Shown: positions 17,594-25,842, numbered from the stretch's first letter. The stretch is 64,000 nt of DNA from Flavobacteriaceae bacterium UBA3339 (GCA_002360925.1 DERN01000014.1:1-64000); one strand, 5' to 3'. Translations and numbers: made by a program. Notes: generated from the letters alone by a model not told the origin.

Positions 17594-18894
17594 TTTTTAT
17601 CATTAACCAAAACTACTTCTTCAATCTTTAAGCGTTCTTGTAACCAAGCCGTTAATTTTGTTTTATCATCGGGTTTTAATTCATGATCGGTTTTATATAA
17701 GACAACCAATTTGGTTATTATGCTGTCTTGTTGTGTCATGTTTTTCTCTATTTTTCCTAAAGCAACTTCTTTTAAATTAGGGAAAAGTATTTCCATTTCA
17801 TTTGTTAAACCGGGTTCATTAACTCTGTATTTTTCTAATTCTTGTTGAAGTTTGCTAATAGCAAGGTCTTTTTCCGAGATTGAAACATTCTGTTTGCCTA
17901 ATTCGTTTAATATCTCTGATTTTAAATCGGCATCGTCTTGTCTAAAAACTAATTTAGCATCGTTCAATCCGCGTTCTCTTAAAAGCCTATTATACATTTC
18001 CATATCCTCTTTGCTTAATTTCCTATTTAGAAATGCAAGATCAACCGTTTTAGATCCATAATTTAATTTTTTATAAACAACCGTATATCCTCTGCTGCTA
18101 AACTCATTATTTATAAAGTCTTCCACAGTACTCGTAAACTTCTTCTCTTGAAATAAATTATAAGCAAGATAGAAACTAGGAATAATCATTATAAATATTA
18201 AGGCAGTAATACCAAATCGGATTCGTTTTTCGTTCTGCGGATTTATTGCTTCTGAAGCAGGATAACTCAAATATTTAATTACAAGAAAAGTCGAAATACA
18301 AATAAAAAAACAATTAATTGTATATAAATAAAAGGCTCCTAAAAAGAAACTCATATTAAAAGTTGCCAAACCATAACCCGCAGTACATAAAGGCGGCATT
18401 AAAGCAGTTGCAATAGCGACGCCGGGTATAGGATTTCCTTTTTCAACTCTTGTAATGGCTACTACACCTACAAGACCGCCAAAAAAGGCTATTAAAACAT
18501 CGTATATAGTTGGAGAGGTTCTTGCAAGTAATTCGGATTGAACATCTTTAAACGGACTCAAATAAAAGTAAAAAGCCGATACAAATAAACTTACAAGTGT
18601 TGCTATAAAAAGGTTTTTTAAAGACTTTTTTAATAGTTGCGAATTATAAGTTCCCAAAGCAAAACCAGCTCCTACTATAGGTCCCATTAATGGAGAAATA
18701 AGCATGGCACCAATAATAACTGCGGCTGAATTTACATTTAAACCAACTGAAGCAATCAGAATTGCACATGCCAATATCCATAAATTAGAGCCTTTAAAAG
18801 AAACATTCGCTGTTACGGTTTCTAAAACTTTTTGTTTGTCTTCCTCTCCATTGTGAAGATTTACATAATCCCAAAATTTGTTTCTTATATTCAT
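17590..18894 (-). CDS. DUF389 membrane protein
   Basis: 434 residues from the ATG at 18894 (a TTG lies two codons earlier). The N-terminal half has about six membrane helices with the DUF389 pattern (SVGLNVNSAAVIIGAMLISPLMGPIVG, then PGVAIATALMPPLCTAGYGLA). The C-terminal 200 residues are soluble, with a helical coiled segment (about 320-350). Function of the family is unknown. It is convergent with Acr3, so shared arsenic regulation is not implied. Confidence 0.85.
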   Translation of the reverse strand: MNIRNKFWDYVNLHNGEEDKQKVLETVTANVSFKGSNLWILACAILIASVGLNVNSAAVIIGAMLISPLMGPIVGAGFALGTYNSQLLKKSLKNLFIATLVSLFVSAFYFYLSPFKDVQSELLARTSPTIYDVLIAFFGGLVGVVAITRVEKGNPIPGVAIATALMPPLCTAGYGLATFNMSFFLGAFYLYTINCFFICISTFLVIKYLSYPASEAINPQNEKRIRFGITALIFIMIIPSFYLAYNLFQEKKFTSTVEDFINNEFSSRGYTVVYKKLNYGSKTVDLAFLNRKLSKEDMEMYNRLLRERGLNDAKLVFRQDDADLKSEILNELGKQNVSISEKDLAISKLQQELEKYRVNEPGLTNEMEILFPNLKEVALGKIEKNMTQQDSIITKLVVLYKTDHELKPDDKTKLTAWLQERLKIEEVVLVNDKN

Positions 18895-18990
18895 ATACAA
18901 CAGTGATTTTCTAGCTTTTTGATTTAGTCTTTTTATATACTAATATAACTACTTTTTTAATTGTTTTTTCTTGTTTTTTATATTGGTGAA

Positions 18991-19021
18991 TAAAAAAAGC
19001 CTTATCTAAAATAGGTAAGGC
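18991..19021 (-). terminator. Terminator after ridA-like gene
   Basis: On the minus strand GCCTTACCTA pairs with TAGATAAGGC (18999-19008 and 19012-19021; one wobble) and is followed by a run of seven T (18992-18998). Confidence 0.8.
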
Positions 19022-19069
19022 AATTAATTTTTTATTTTTAAAACAGCAATTAAGATTGTTCTGTTATTT

Positions 19070-19465
19070 TTAATTAGCAGCCCAAATCTCAATTTCAATT
19101 TTTAACTCTGGAAGTCCTAAAGCCGTTATATAAGCTATAGTCATTGATGGATATTTTTGACCAAATAATTTATCCCATTCTCCGTCGAAAAAATCCCAAT
19201 CAATTTCTTCGGTTGACCATATATTTACTTTAATAACATGATCGGGTGTTAAATTTTGACTTTTTAAAAGTTCTTTAATATTTTTAAATGTTAAGATTAC
19301 CTGCTCATTAAAGTTTTCCGGAATAATTCCATTAGCGTCAATTCCTATTTGTCCTGAAAAGGTATAAATATCTGAATTTTTTGGAATTATAGTAACGTGA
19401 GAATAATTACCTACTGGTGCAGGAATATTTGTAGGGTTAAATCGAACTATTTTATTTGTTGTCAT
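19070..19465 (-). CDS. RidA/YjgF/Rid family protein
   Basis: 131 residues of the trimeric chorismate-mutase-like Rid fold. It shows VGNYSHVTIIP, IYTFSGQIGID, the VIKVNIWSTEE segment and a C-terminal ELKIEIEIWAAN. The arginine that binds imines in RidA (in the motif xxCRxxVxV) is not evident: the last strands read LPELKIEIEIW. Imine deaminase activity is therefore doubtful, and it fits the Rid subfamilies of unknown substrate. It is monocistronic with its own terminator. Confidence 0.82.
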   Translation of the reverse strand: MTTNKIVRFNPTNIPAPVGNYSHVTIIPKNSDIYTFSGQIGIDANGIIPENFNEQVILTFKNIKELLKSQNLTPDHVIKVNIWSTEEIDWDFFDGEWDKLFGQKYPSMTIAYITALGLPELKIEIEIWAAN

Positions 19466-19650
19466 GTTTTACAATTTTTAATGTATAGTGTCTTATTTAT
19501 ATTTTCTGCACAATAATAGTAATTAAAAAGGATTTAGAGCTTTTGTGCTCGATTTCTAAACATGAAATTTACAATAACTATTTTCCTTATAATTTAGAAC
19601 AACAAATATTAGAATCTGTTGCATTTGGTTTTTGTTTTATAGTCAAAAAA

Positions 19651-20364
19651 TCAATCCGTAATTAAATCAAACGCAAGAGCAAAACGTAAAAGTTCGGCAA
19701 AGGATTTTACATCTAATTTTCGGATAATATTTTTTCGGTGAGTTGCAACAGTTTCCTTTGAAATAAATAGTTGATCTGCAATTTCGATCGATGATTTTCC
19801 GATGCTAAGTAAAGTTAAAATTTCTTTTTCACGTTTGGTAAGTAATGCAAATTTCTTGTAGTTACGTGTGATATATTCATTTTCATCTAATACACGTTTT
19901 ACCTTTTCCATCAAAGCTCCAACACCATCAATCGGTGTCGAAAGCATAATCAATCGTTGTTGATCTGCATCATTCTTTTCTAATAATTTGCAAACTGTAT
20001 AAAACCATCTATGTCTGTCAGCTTTGTAAAGTTTTACACGCTGAAAAAAGTTGAGTTGTGTAGCATGATTTCCTTCGTTACAATAACGAATAACTTTCGG
20101 GTAAATATCTTCTAAATCTTCCTGAATAAAAAACTGTTCATAATATTGCGCTCGCAAAGCGTTAAGCTCTTCTAGTTCTACTCCCAAACGATTACATCCC
20201 CAGGCATTCATGTAAACTATTTGTTGCGGAACACCTTCACTTAAACTATGAACCATGATAGAAGCAGGAATAACTTCTGAAATATCGGCTATTTCAAAAG
20301 AATCCTTTGACAGATTTCGTTCAATCTGAAAAAGCTTTTGCTCTATGTCTTCATATTCTTTCAT
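19651..20364 (-). CDS. LuxR-type regulator with N-terminal PAS-like domain
   Basis: 237 residues. Residues 25-155 look like a PAS-type sensor (IVYMNAWGCNRLGVELEEL). Residues 170-235 are a GerE/LuxR helix-turn-helix (LLTKREKEILTLLSIGKSSIEIADQL, SKETVATHRKNIIRKLDV). No receiver domain, so the signal is probably a ligand or partner. It is divergent from the secreted-protein island. An inverted repeat lies between the two promoters, making it the best candidate for that island's regulator; this is inference from position. Confidence 0.87.
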   Translation of the reverse strand: MKEYEDIEQKLFQIERNLSKDSFEIADISEVIPASIMVHSLSEGVPQQIVYMNAWGCNRLGVELEELNALRAQYYEQFFIQEDLEDIYPKVIRYCNEGNHATQLNFFQRVKLYKADRHRWFYTVCKLLEKNDADQQRLIMLSTPIDGVGALMEKVKRVLDENEYITRNYKKFALLTKREKEILTLLSIGKSSIEIADQLFISKETVATHRKNIIRKLDVKSFAELLRFALAFDLITD

Positions 20365-20445
20365 GTTGCAAACAACTCATAAACATTTTTAAATAAAAGA
20401 AGCCTAAATATCCTGATTCTTAGAAGAATTTATATCAAATATATA

Positions 20446-20453
20446 TAATATTT
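20446..20453 (-). promoter_or_regulatory. -7 promoter box (TATATTTG) for the LuxR-type gene
   Basis: Exact TAnnTTTG on the minus strand, about 80 nt upstream of the start codon. Confidence 0.6.
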
Positions 20454-20461
20454 TGTTAAAA

Positions 20462-20479
20462 ATACCCTCTAGTGGGTAT
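20462..20479. promoter_or_regulatory. Inverted repeat between divergent promoters
   Basis: ATACCCTCTAGTGGGTAT has perfect 6-bp arms (ATACCC/GGGTAT). It lies just upstream of the plus-strand -33 region and 8 bp from the minus-strand -7 box, a natural operator position for the LuxR-type protein. Confidence 0.5.
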
Positions 20480-20509
20480 TGTTTCACGTGTTTACCCCAA
20501 ATACCTTTG
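20478..20509 (+). promoter_or_regulatory. Promoter of the secreted-protein island
   Basis: ATTG at 20478-20481 (-33-like) and TACCTTTG at 20502-20509 (exact -7), separated by 20 bp: the full Bacteroidota promoter layout. Start expected near 20514. Confidence 0.65.
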
Positions 20510-20535
20510 ATTCATCAATTATAATATATAAACGC

Positions 20536-20625
20536 ATGAACACTATTACTAAAACAATAACAGGCTTTTTTGGGATGATTTGTTTGCTTATTGCAACAAA
20601 TGCAAGGGCACAAATCAATATTTAA
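20536..20625 (+). pseudogene. Signal-peptide remnant of a family B secreted protein
   Basis: A 29-codon ORF (MNTITKTITGFFGMICLLI, then ATNARAQINI and a stop). Its signal peptide closely matches that of the next, decayed gene (MKTITKTIATTFGMMALLTA), but nothing follows the cleavage site. It sits directly behind the island's promoter. It is either a decayed family member or a leader peptide; I favour decay. Confidence 0.6.
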
Positions 20626-20684
20626 GGAGTTTAATGTTTTAGAGAGGTCTATACTTGAAAAATTAACAAACAAATAGAAATAAA

Positions 20685-21128
20685 ATGAAAACAATTACTA
20701 AAACAATAGCAACGACTTTCGGGATGATGGCATTGCTAACAGCAACAAATATAAACGCATAAACGTATTACGGCTATGTAAGTGCAAAAGAAAAATCTGA
20801 AAACGCACCGTCGGATAAAGTAAATAGATTGATTGTTTCGAATGTATTCGAAGTCAAATTTTGCAGAAGCAGTCAAGTGTCATTTTATAGTATAGATAGT
20901 GGTGGTGGTATCACATCGGCAATACAAAATGCTTTTAAAACAGAGTACGATTACGGTTATAAATTACGTGGCTATTACATCAACCAACATTATGCCGATG
21001 TACAGTTTTTTAAATCGTTTGACGAAGCTGAAAGAGATCGTAAAAACACCATTGCAAAATATAAAAACGATGCCTACAACCCAGTGTATCATCAGGTAGT
21101 AGCTATCTCGTTAGCGTGTTTTAAATAA
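20685..21128 (+). pseudogene. Family B secreted protein, interrupted by a nonsense codon
   Basis: The frame runs MKTITKTIATTFGMMALLTA TNINA, then TAA at 20760-20762, then continues in the same frame as TYYGYVSAKEKSENA to a natural end ...ISLACFK. The stop falls exactly where the signal-peptide Gln (CAA) of an AQ cleavage site is expected. The downstream part is homologous to the intact gene at 23491: both share VSNxF, then AExDRxxxIAxY, NP and a late Cys. Reinitiation at TTG 20829 would give a protein without signal peptide. Confidence 0.75.
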
Positions 21129-21139
21129 CAAGACAATTT

Positions 21140-21246
21140 TGTCATTACAACCGAAGTGGAGGAATCTCTTTTAGAAGTAGAGATGTTTAACTTCGTTCAG
21201 TTCGCAAGCTCGGGTCGACTTCACTATCGTTTCGCTCAATATGACA
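21140..21246. repeat. Dispersed intergenic repeat, copy 1
   Basis: Begins TGTCATT and ends ATGACA, with inner TTTCGCTCAATATGACA like the two copies near 22.95 and 56.0 kb. It occupies the gap between the family B pseudogene and the family A gene. Confidence 0.6.
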
Positions 21247-21324
21247 AACAAAAACAACTTTCATAGAGTATAAAAACGCTGTTGAAGTTTTAAAACGAAT
21301 AATAACAATTAAATTTTAAAGATG

Positions 21325-21759
21325 ATGAAAAGATTACTACTAATTATGATGGTCTTTGGTTTTATAAATCTAAGCCAAGCACAAACTAAAGAAGAAACTA
21401 TTAAGTGGATTAAAGAGAAATTGGAAAAGTATGGAGGTTACGACGATTTACCTTACAACGATACATATTTTACGAACATCGAAGTTAGCCCATGTAACAT
21501 CAGCTATATAGTTAAGAATAAAAAAAATATTGATGAGAGTAGAAAAAAAATATTTAATCCAAGTAAAAGTAAAGTATGGGTGCCCGATAATGATAAAGTC
21601 TATTTAATCTCTGATGCTTATATAGTTGTAGATGATAAAATAGGGGTTTCTAATCTTTTTACGCTTAGAAATGGAGAATCAAATATTCACGAACGTATGG
21701 CAAAAGCACTTTTGCATTTAGCAACGTTTTGTGAAGAAACAAAAAACGAAGCATTTTAA
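21325..21759 (+). CDS. Small secreted protein, family A member 1
   Basis: 144 residues from ATG 21325 (21322 is also an ATG). Signal peptide MKRLLLIMMVFGFINLSQAQ. The mature protein opens TKEETIKWIKEKLEKY and ends in a helix ERMAKALLHLATFCEETKNEAF, both shared with the genes at 22481 and 23055; the middle diverges and is predicted beta-rich. The first 39 nt are identical to those of the next gene. I know no function. Likely a periplasmic or secreted product of the island. Confidence 0.75.
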   Translation: MKRLLLIMMVFGFINLSQAQTKEETIKWIKEKLEKYGGYDDLPYNDTYFTNIEVSPCNISYIVKNKKNIDESRKKIFNPSKSKVWVPDNDKVYLISDAYIVVDDKIGVSNLFTLRNGESNIHERMAKALLHLATFCEETKNEAF

Positions 21760-21778
21760 TAATTAAATATTTAAGATT

Positions 21779-22432
21779 ATGAAAAGATTACTACTAATTA
21801 TGATGGTCTTTGGTTTTGCAGGGCAAAGCTGGGGGCAGGAGGTAACACAGATACCACAGTATACAGTTATTACAGAAGTAAAAATAGAAGATGCTATACT
21901 TTATGTAAAAGGTTTTGAGAAAAATAGCGGAAAATTTAGTGAAGCATCGAAACAGATGAAGGTAAACGAAGTATATACCAATAAAACAAGCAAATGGTTC
22001 CCTACAGTATCACTACTTACAGTTCCTTTTAAAATAAGACCCAAAATAGAAGGACAAAACACGAACGCTTTTTCAGATCTAAAGAATGTAGGTGTAAATA
22101 TTGATTTCTATTCAAAGCAATGGGATCGATATTTTGTAACAGGAAAAACATCTACTCATCGTGGTAGTATCGGTGTACTTGTCACACCTTTAGTAGAAGA
22201 ACTAACAGAAAAGAATACTAAAAATGTAACCGCAACAAACAAGCAATTCTTTGCGTCATTTGGATTGTCTTTAAATTATTCCTACAATAAATTAACGTTT
22301 ACAGCTATCCCTATGGGTTTTGATATTGCTACCAATTCGGCAGGAAAAGAGTGAATATATAATGGCAAGTATTGGTGGGAATTTGGAGTAGGAGTCGATT
22401 TAAAAATATTAGAAAGCATTTTTAATAAATAA
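21779..22432 (+). pseudogene. Secreted beta-rich protein, interrupted by TGA near its end
   Basis: Signal peptide (MKRLLLIMMVFGFAGQSWGQ) and a strand-rich 170-residue body (VGVNIDFYSKQWDRYFVTGK; KQFFASFGLSLNYSY) suggesting an outer-membrane or lipid-facing beta structure. It stops at TGA 22352-22354 after NSAGKE, yet the same frame continues as IYNGKYWWEFGVGVDLKI to a TAA at 22430. A single TGG to TGA change (Trp) explains this. The visible product of 191 residues would lack the last two strands and may be unstable. Confidence 0.7.
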
Positions 22433-22480
22433 TCATAACCTAAAAATTAACAATCATTAAAATTTTAAAACAAAGTAAAT

Positions 22481-22879
22481 ATGAAATCAATAACAACCCT
22501 ATTATTAGTGCTTTTTAGCTTTACACTAAGCTATGCCCAAACCGAACAGCAGACTGTAGAATGGTTAAACGCAAAAAAAACAGAAGTATATAACGTGTAT
22601 AGTCTTACAGTAAGTAATGGGAAATTAGAAATTACCAAAGAACGTATTCGTGCATATTCTGAAGATGGTGCACAGTCATATTATCAATGGCACGAAATTA
22701 AAGATATAAAAAAAAGTGGCTACTATATTGAAGTAGTTTCTAATAGTACGTATAATGGCAAGACCTCATATATCAGTTTTGCAATTTCAAATGAAGAACT
22801 TAGAGGTAAATATCTTAAAGCTCTAAAACACATGGCAACCTTAAATGGTGCGAAGTTAATAGATGACGATTTGTTTTAA
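22481..22879 (+). CDS. Small secreted protein, family A member 2
   Basis: 132 residues with signal peptide MKSITTLLLVLFSFTLSYAQ. The mature start TEQQTVEWLNAKKTEVY and the C-terminal helix GKYLKALKHMATLNGAKLIDDDLF match the other family A members in position and pattern (ET-V-W-L; ALxHxxxL; acidic end with Phe). The middle (QWHEIKDIKKSGYYIEV) looks like a beta-sheet of PH-like type; this is only a visual impression. Function unknown. Confidence 0.72.
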   Translation: MKSITTLLLVLFSFTLSYAQTEQQTVEWLNAKKTEVYNVYSLTVSNGKLEITKERIRAYSEDGAQSYYQWHEIKDIKKSGYYIEVVSNSTYNGKTSYISFAISNEELRGKYLKALKHMATLNGAKLIDDDLF

Positions 22880-22948
22880 GGTTTTGCTATCTAACAAAAT
22901 AATATTTTTAAATCTACTAAAGAATATTTTACAACTTATTATAGATCG

Positions 22949-23007
22949 CTGTCACTTCGAGCGAAATCGAGAAGTTATTAAGGTCTCTACTTCGCTCAAC
23001 CTGACAG
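22949..23007. repeat. Dispersed intergenic repeat, copy 2
   Basis: CTGTCACTTCGAGCGAAATC at the left and CTTCGCTCAACCTGACAG at the right are near inverted repeats, with terminal CTGTCA/TGACAG perfect. Short, non-coding, MITE- or REP-like. Confidence 0.7.
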
Positions 23008-23054
23008 AAAATAGAATCTTTTTTTTATAATCAATTAATAAAATATTTAAAATC

Positions 23055-23474
23055 ATGAACAAAATAACAACCTTTATAACAACAGCTCTTATGTTGTTTA
23101 GCATTACTGCATTTTCGCAAACCAAAGAAGAAACCGTAAAATACATCAATGATTTGTATATAAAATCAACTGGTAAGCAAGAAGAAAAGGTAAGCCTTGA
23201 CGGAAAAACATTGGTAAGAACCGTTATAGATCCCGTCGTAACAACTCCTATAAGAACTCATCTAACTAAAAACGAAGGTAATTTGATTATAAAAAATTGT
23301 GCTGGAGGAGAAAAATGTATCTTTTTTCGTAAAGGAGATGATGCGTATAGCGATGTTTTTACAGGTCTTTGGGGAGGTAATGACGAAGATAGTAAACGTC
23401 TAAAAAATGCATTGGAACATCTTATAAAATTACTAAAAGCCGAACCTGAAGAAAACGACCCGTTTACATATTAA
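23055..23474 (+). CDS. Small secreted protein, family A member 3
   Basis: 139 residues with signal peptide MNKITTFITTALMLFSITAFSQ. The mature start TKEETVKYINDLYIKS and the C-terminal helix KRLKNALEHLIKLLKAEPEE define it as a family A paralogue. Two cysteines (in KNCAGGEKC) could form a disulfide in the periplasm. It is followed by the family B gene 16 nt downstream. Function unknown. Confidence 0.72.
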   Translation: MNKITTFITTALMLFSITAFSQTKEETVKYINDLYIKSTGKQEEKVSLDGKTLVRTVIDPVVTTPIRTHLTKNEGNLIIKNCAGGEKCIFFRKGDDAYSDVFTGLWGGNDEDSKRLKNALEHLIKLLKAEPEENDPFTY

Positions 23475-23490
23475 TATAATACATTAAGAT

Positions 23491-23895
23491 ATGAAAAAAT
23501 TATTCATTTTTACCGCAACACTTTTGTTAAGCGTTGTGGTATATGCCCAAAAAGGCGAAAGCAAAACCAAATATTTTTATGCTGTGGGATGGGAGTATCT
23601 GCCTATACCCAACCAAAGTTTAAGTAATATGCAACCTGTGGTAAGCAATATTTTTTATACACGCTGTAAAGAAGATTATTTACCTATTGATAAAGGAATA
23701 ACCAACGAACTCAATGATTTTTATTCGGCATATTATGGCAAGCGTCGTGGTTTTAACGGACTAAATCGTATGATAGCTTTCGGACCTTATGATACTTGGG
23801 AAGAAGCCGAAAAAGACCGCCGAAAAAGAATAGCAGATTACAACCGAGATTGGAATCCACTTTTGTTAAGAGATTTTACTGTTTCTTGTGATTAA
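23491..23895 (+). CDS. Small secreted protein, family B, intact member
   Basis: 134 residues, signal peptide MKKLFIFTATLLLSVVVYAQ. The body aligns with the pseudogene at 20685: VVSNIFYTRC against IVSNVFEVKFC, and TWEEAEKDRRKRIADYNRDWNP against SFDEAERDRKNTIAKYKNDAYNP, with a final Cys in both. The two Cys may be paired. The intact copy suggests the family is still functional in this strain. No known function. Confidence 0.75.
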   Translation: MKKLFIFTATLLLSVVVYAQKGESKTKYFYAVGWEYLPIPNQSLSNMQPVVSNIFYTRCKEDYLPIDKGITNELNDFYSAYYGKRRGFNGLNRMIAFGPYDTWEEAEKDRRKRIADYNRDWNPLLLRDFTVSCD

Positions 23896-23983
23896 TGATA
23901 AACAGGAATCCGTTTGTTTAATTAATTATATTATTAAGAGTTCATTTATTAATATTTTGTCTTCTACAAGTTATAATCTTTAT

Positions 23984-24481
23984 ATGAAAAGTAATCCTTA
24001 TCAATTAAAAAATATCGATTTTGTTGATTCAATTGCTGTAGTATGTCCACGTTGCAGTAAAAAAGCAATGGTTTTAGGCGGAAATCCTGTAAGTAATACG
24101 GTTGGTTTTGAAGATGCCATACAATTTACCTGTACACAATGCGGTCATGCAATAAAGTATGCCAATACGCCTAAATTTCCCGTTTTTACGAATAGTAGAG
24201 GAATCACGAAATATGCCCGAATCTTGTTTTTTGATTCGCAAACCGATCCATATTTTAACTTTCCGTTATGGTACATTATAGAAACCCCTTGGGGAATTAT
24301 CTGGGCATATAACGCAATGCATCTAGAAGTTATCGAAAATTATATTGGTAGCAAAGACCGAAACCGAAACGGAATTCCCATGCAAAATGATAGCATTGCT
24401 TCACGTTTGCCACAATGGACCAAAAGTGCTAAAAACAGAGATACTTTATTAAAATTGATTCGGTCTAAGAAAGAAAACTAA
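23984..24481 (+). CDS. Zinc-ribbon protein of unknown function
   Basis: 165 residues from ATG 23984. The open frame begins at 23888, but its first 32 codons read like non-coding DNA. Two CxxC pairs (CPRCSKK at about 20 and CTQCGHA at about 48) make a zinc ribbon. Then follow KYANTPKFPVFTNSRG, an aromatic beta-rich segment (FNFPLWYIIETPWGIIWAYN) and a basic C-terminus. Similar proteins exist in other Flavobacteriaceae. Cytoplasmic, unlike its neighbours, so membership of the island is uncertain. Confidence 0.7.
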   Translation: MKSNPYQLKNIDFVDSIAVVCPRCSKKAMVLGGNPVSNTVGFEDAIQFTCTQCGHAIKYANTPKFPVFTNSRGITKYARILFFDSQTDPYFNFPLWYIIETPWGIIWAYNAMHLEVIENYIGSKDRNRNGIPMQNDSIASRLPQWTKSAKNRDTLLKLIRSKKEN

Positions 24482-24620
24482 AAATAATATTTCATAATTA
24501 ATTCAACATGACTTTATTTCACCAAAAACTTCTCCACAAAAATGGATGAAGCTTTAAAAGACAAGGAATTTGCCAAAAATATAAAACTGAAAAGCAATAA
24601 CATGTTTTTAGAAGTTTTTT

Positions 24621-24657
24621 AAACCTCTCCCAAAAGTTATGTTTTCGGGAGAGGTTT
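24621..24657 (+). terminator. Stem-loop between convergent genes
   Basis: Perfect 11-bp arms (AAACCTCTCCC at 24621-24631; GGGAGAGGTTT at 24647-24657). Only a weak T-rich tail follows on the plus strand and none on the minus strand. The 180-nt gap before it holds no supported gene. Confidence 0.55.
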
Positions 24658-24662
24658 ATAAT

Positions 24663-24893
24663 TTATTTTACATCTTCGATAGAAGCTCCGAAATTGATAT
24701 GCAAAACATTTCCGTTTGCTAGAACAAGAGCAGGAACTGATAATACACCTGCATTTTCGGCTTCTTTAATTTTTGATTTATCCGTACCTAAATGGATAAC
24801 TTCAACTTGATCTTTTGGAATTAAATTTAAAAGATCTTTTTCAGCACTAACACAAACAGGACAACCTGCATGGTAAAAAATAGCTTTTTTCAT
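24663..24893 (-). CDS. Small thioredoxin/glutaredoxin-like protein
   Basis: 76 residues, a single short thioredoxin fold with the active site CPVC (residues 11-14) and the cis-Pro region SVPALVL. The second strand IHLGTDKSK and the gap SKIKEAENAGV fit the glutaredoxin-like group. No signal peptide, so cytoplasmic. It follows the DHDPS-like gene by 25 nt in the cupin operon. Substrate unknown. Confidence 0.82.
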   Translation of the reverse strand: MKKAIFYHAGCPVCVSAEKDLLNLIPKDQVEVIHLGTDKSKIKEAENAGVLSVPALVLANGNVLHINFGASIEDVK

Positions 24894-24918
24894 TTTATTT
24901 TCGATTTAAAAGTTAACA

Positions 24919-25812
24919 CTATTCAACGTTGTAGTTTAATGTTTTTAAAATATTTTTAAGTTCTTCAACTTCGTTTTCGTTTAGAGCATTTAAAGGACTT
25001 TTAAAGTGACCTCCGCCAATTCCCAATAAATCCAATCCAGCTTTTATAGATCTTGGTAATCCTTTTGCAACAATAAACTTTAATAAATCCATTTGCTGGT
25101 AAAATAGTTCACGAGCTTTTTGCAAGTCATTTTCCTGAATAGCATTATACAGAGCGATGTTTAATTCAGGAATCAGATTCGGAGCTGCCGTACACCAACC
25201 GTTTGCACCAGCTGAAAAAGCGGCTAATGCCAAAGGATTTGATCCGTTATAAAAAGCAACATCTTCACCTAATTCTCTTCTTAAGTAATGCATGCGCTGA
25301 ACATCGCCACTACTTTCTTTTACCATCGTAACATTAGGAATTTCCAATAATCGTTTCAATAAATTGGGCGACATATCTACTCCGCTTGTTGCAGGATTGT
25401 TATAAACCATAATAGGAATAGAAATTTTAGAAGCAACCGAATCATAATGTTTTATAATTTCCTGATCCGATAATTTCCAATAACTCATCGGAATAATCAT
25501 AACAGCTGTTGCACCCGCTTTTTCGGCAAATTGAGCATGGTAAATCGTTCGTTCTGTTGTAAGATTTGAAACACCTACTAATGTGGGAACTCGACCTGCG
25601 ACTTGTTGCATCGTAGCTTCGGTAATAGCTTCTTTTTCTGTATCGTTTAGATAAGGCATTACACCTGTACTTCCCAACGGAGCAATCGCATGCGAACCGG
25701 AAGTAACCAAACGCTCGACTTGTTTTTTAAACAACGGAAGGTCTATATTCTCATTTTGATCAAATGGTGTTACCGGATAAGCAATCACGCCTTTAAAAGG
25801 TATATTGTTCAT
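24919..25812 (-). CDS. Dihydrodipicolinate synthase/N-acetylneuraminate lyase family aldolase
   Basis: 297 residues, TIM barrel of the DapA family. It shows GSTGVMPYL (pyruvate carboxylate-binding loop), the Tyr in MVYNNPATS and the Schiff-base Lys in MVKESSGD. Family members condense or cleave pyruvate and an aldehyde. Pairing with a cupin and a MocR regulator suggests a catabolic aldolase rather than lysine biosynthesis. The gap to the cupin gene is 30 nt. Confidence 0.88.
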   Translation of the reverse strand: MNNIPFKGVIAYPVTPFDQNENIDLPLFKKQVERLVTSGSHAIAPLGSTGVMPYLNDTEKEAITEATMQQVAGRVPTLVGVSNLTTERTIYHAQFAEKAGATAVMIIPMSYWKLSDQEIIKHYDSVASKISIPIMVYNNPATSGVDMSPNLLKRLLEIPNVTMVKESSGDVQRMHYLRRELGEDVAFYNGSNPLALAAFSAGANGWCTAAPNLIPELNIALYNAIQENDLQKARELFYQQMDLLKFIVAKGLPRSIKAGLDLLGIGGGHFKSPLNALNENEVEELKNILKTLNYNVE

Positions 25813-25842
25813 TTTTCTTTTTGTTTTAAAGTTCTTTTATTG

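Noticed and set aside
20462..20479. Inverted repeat as a terminator
   Set aside because: No T-run follows and it lies between divergent promoters, so an operator is likelier.
24480..24620. Possible gene remnant after the zinc-ribbon gene (short frame MDEALKDKEFAKNIKL)
   Set aside because: Only 26 codons, no family, no signal peptide; too weak to call.
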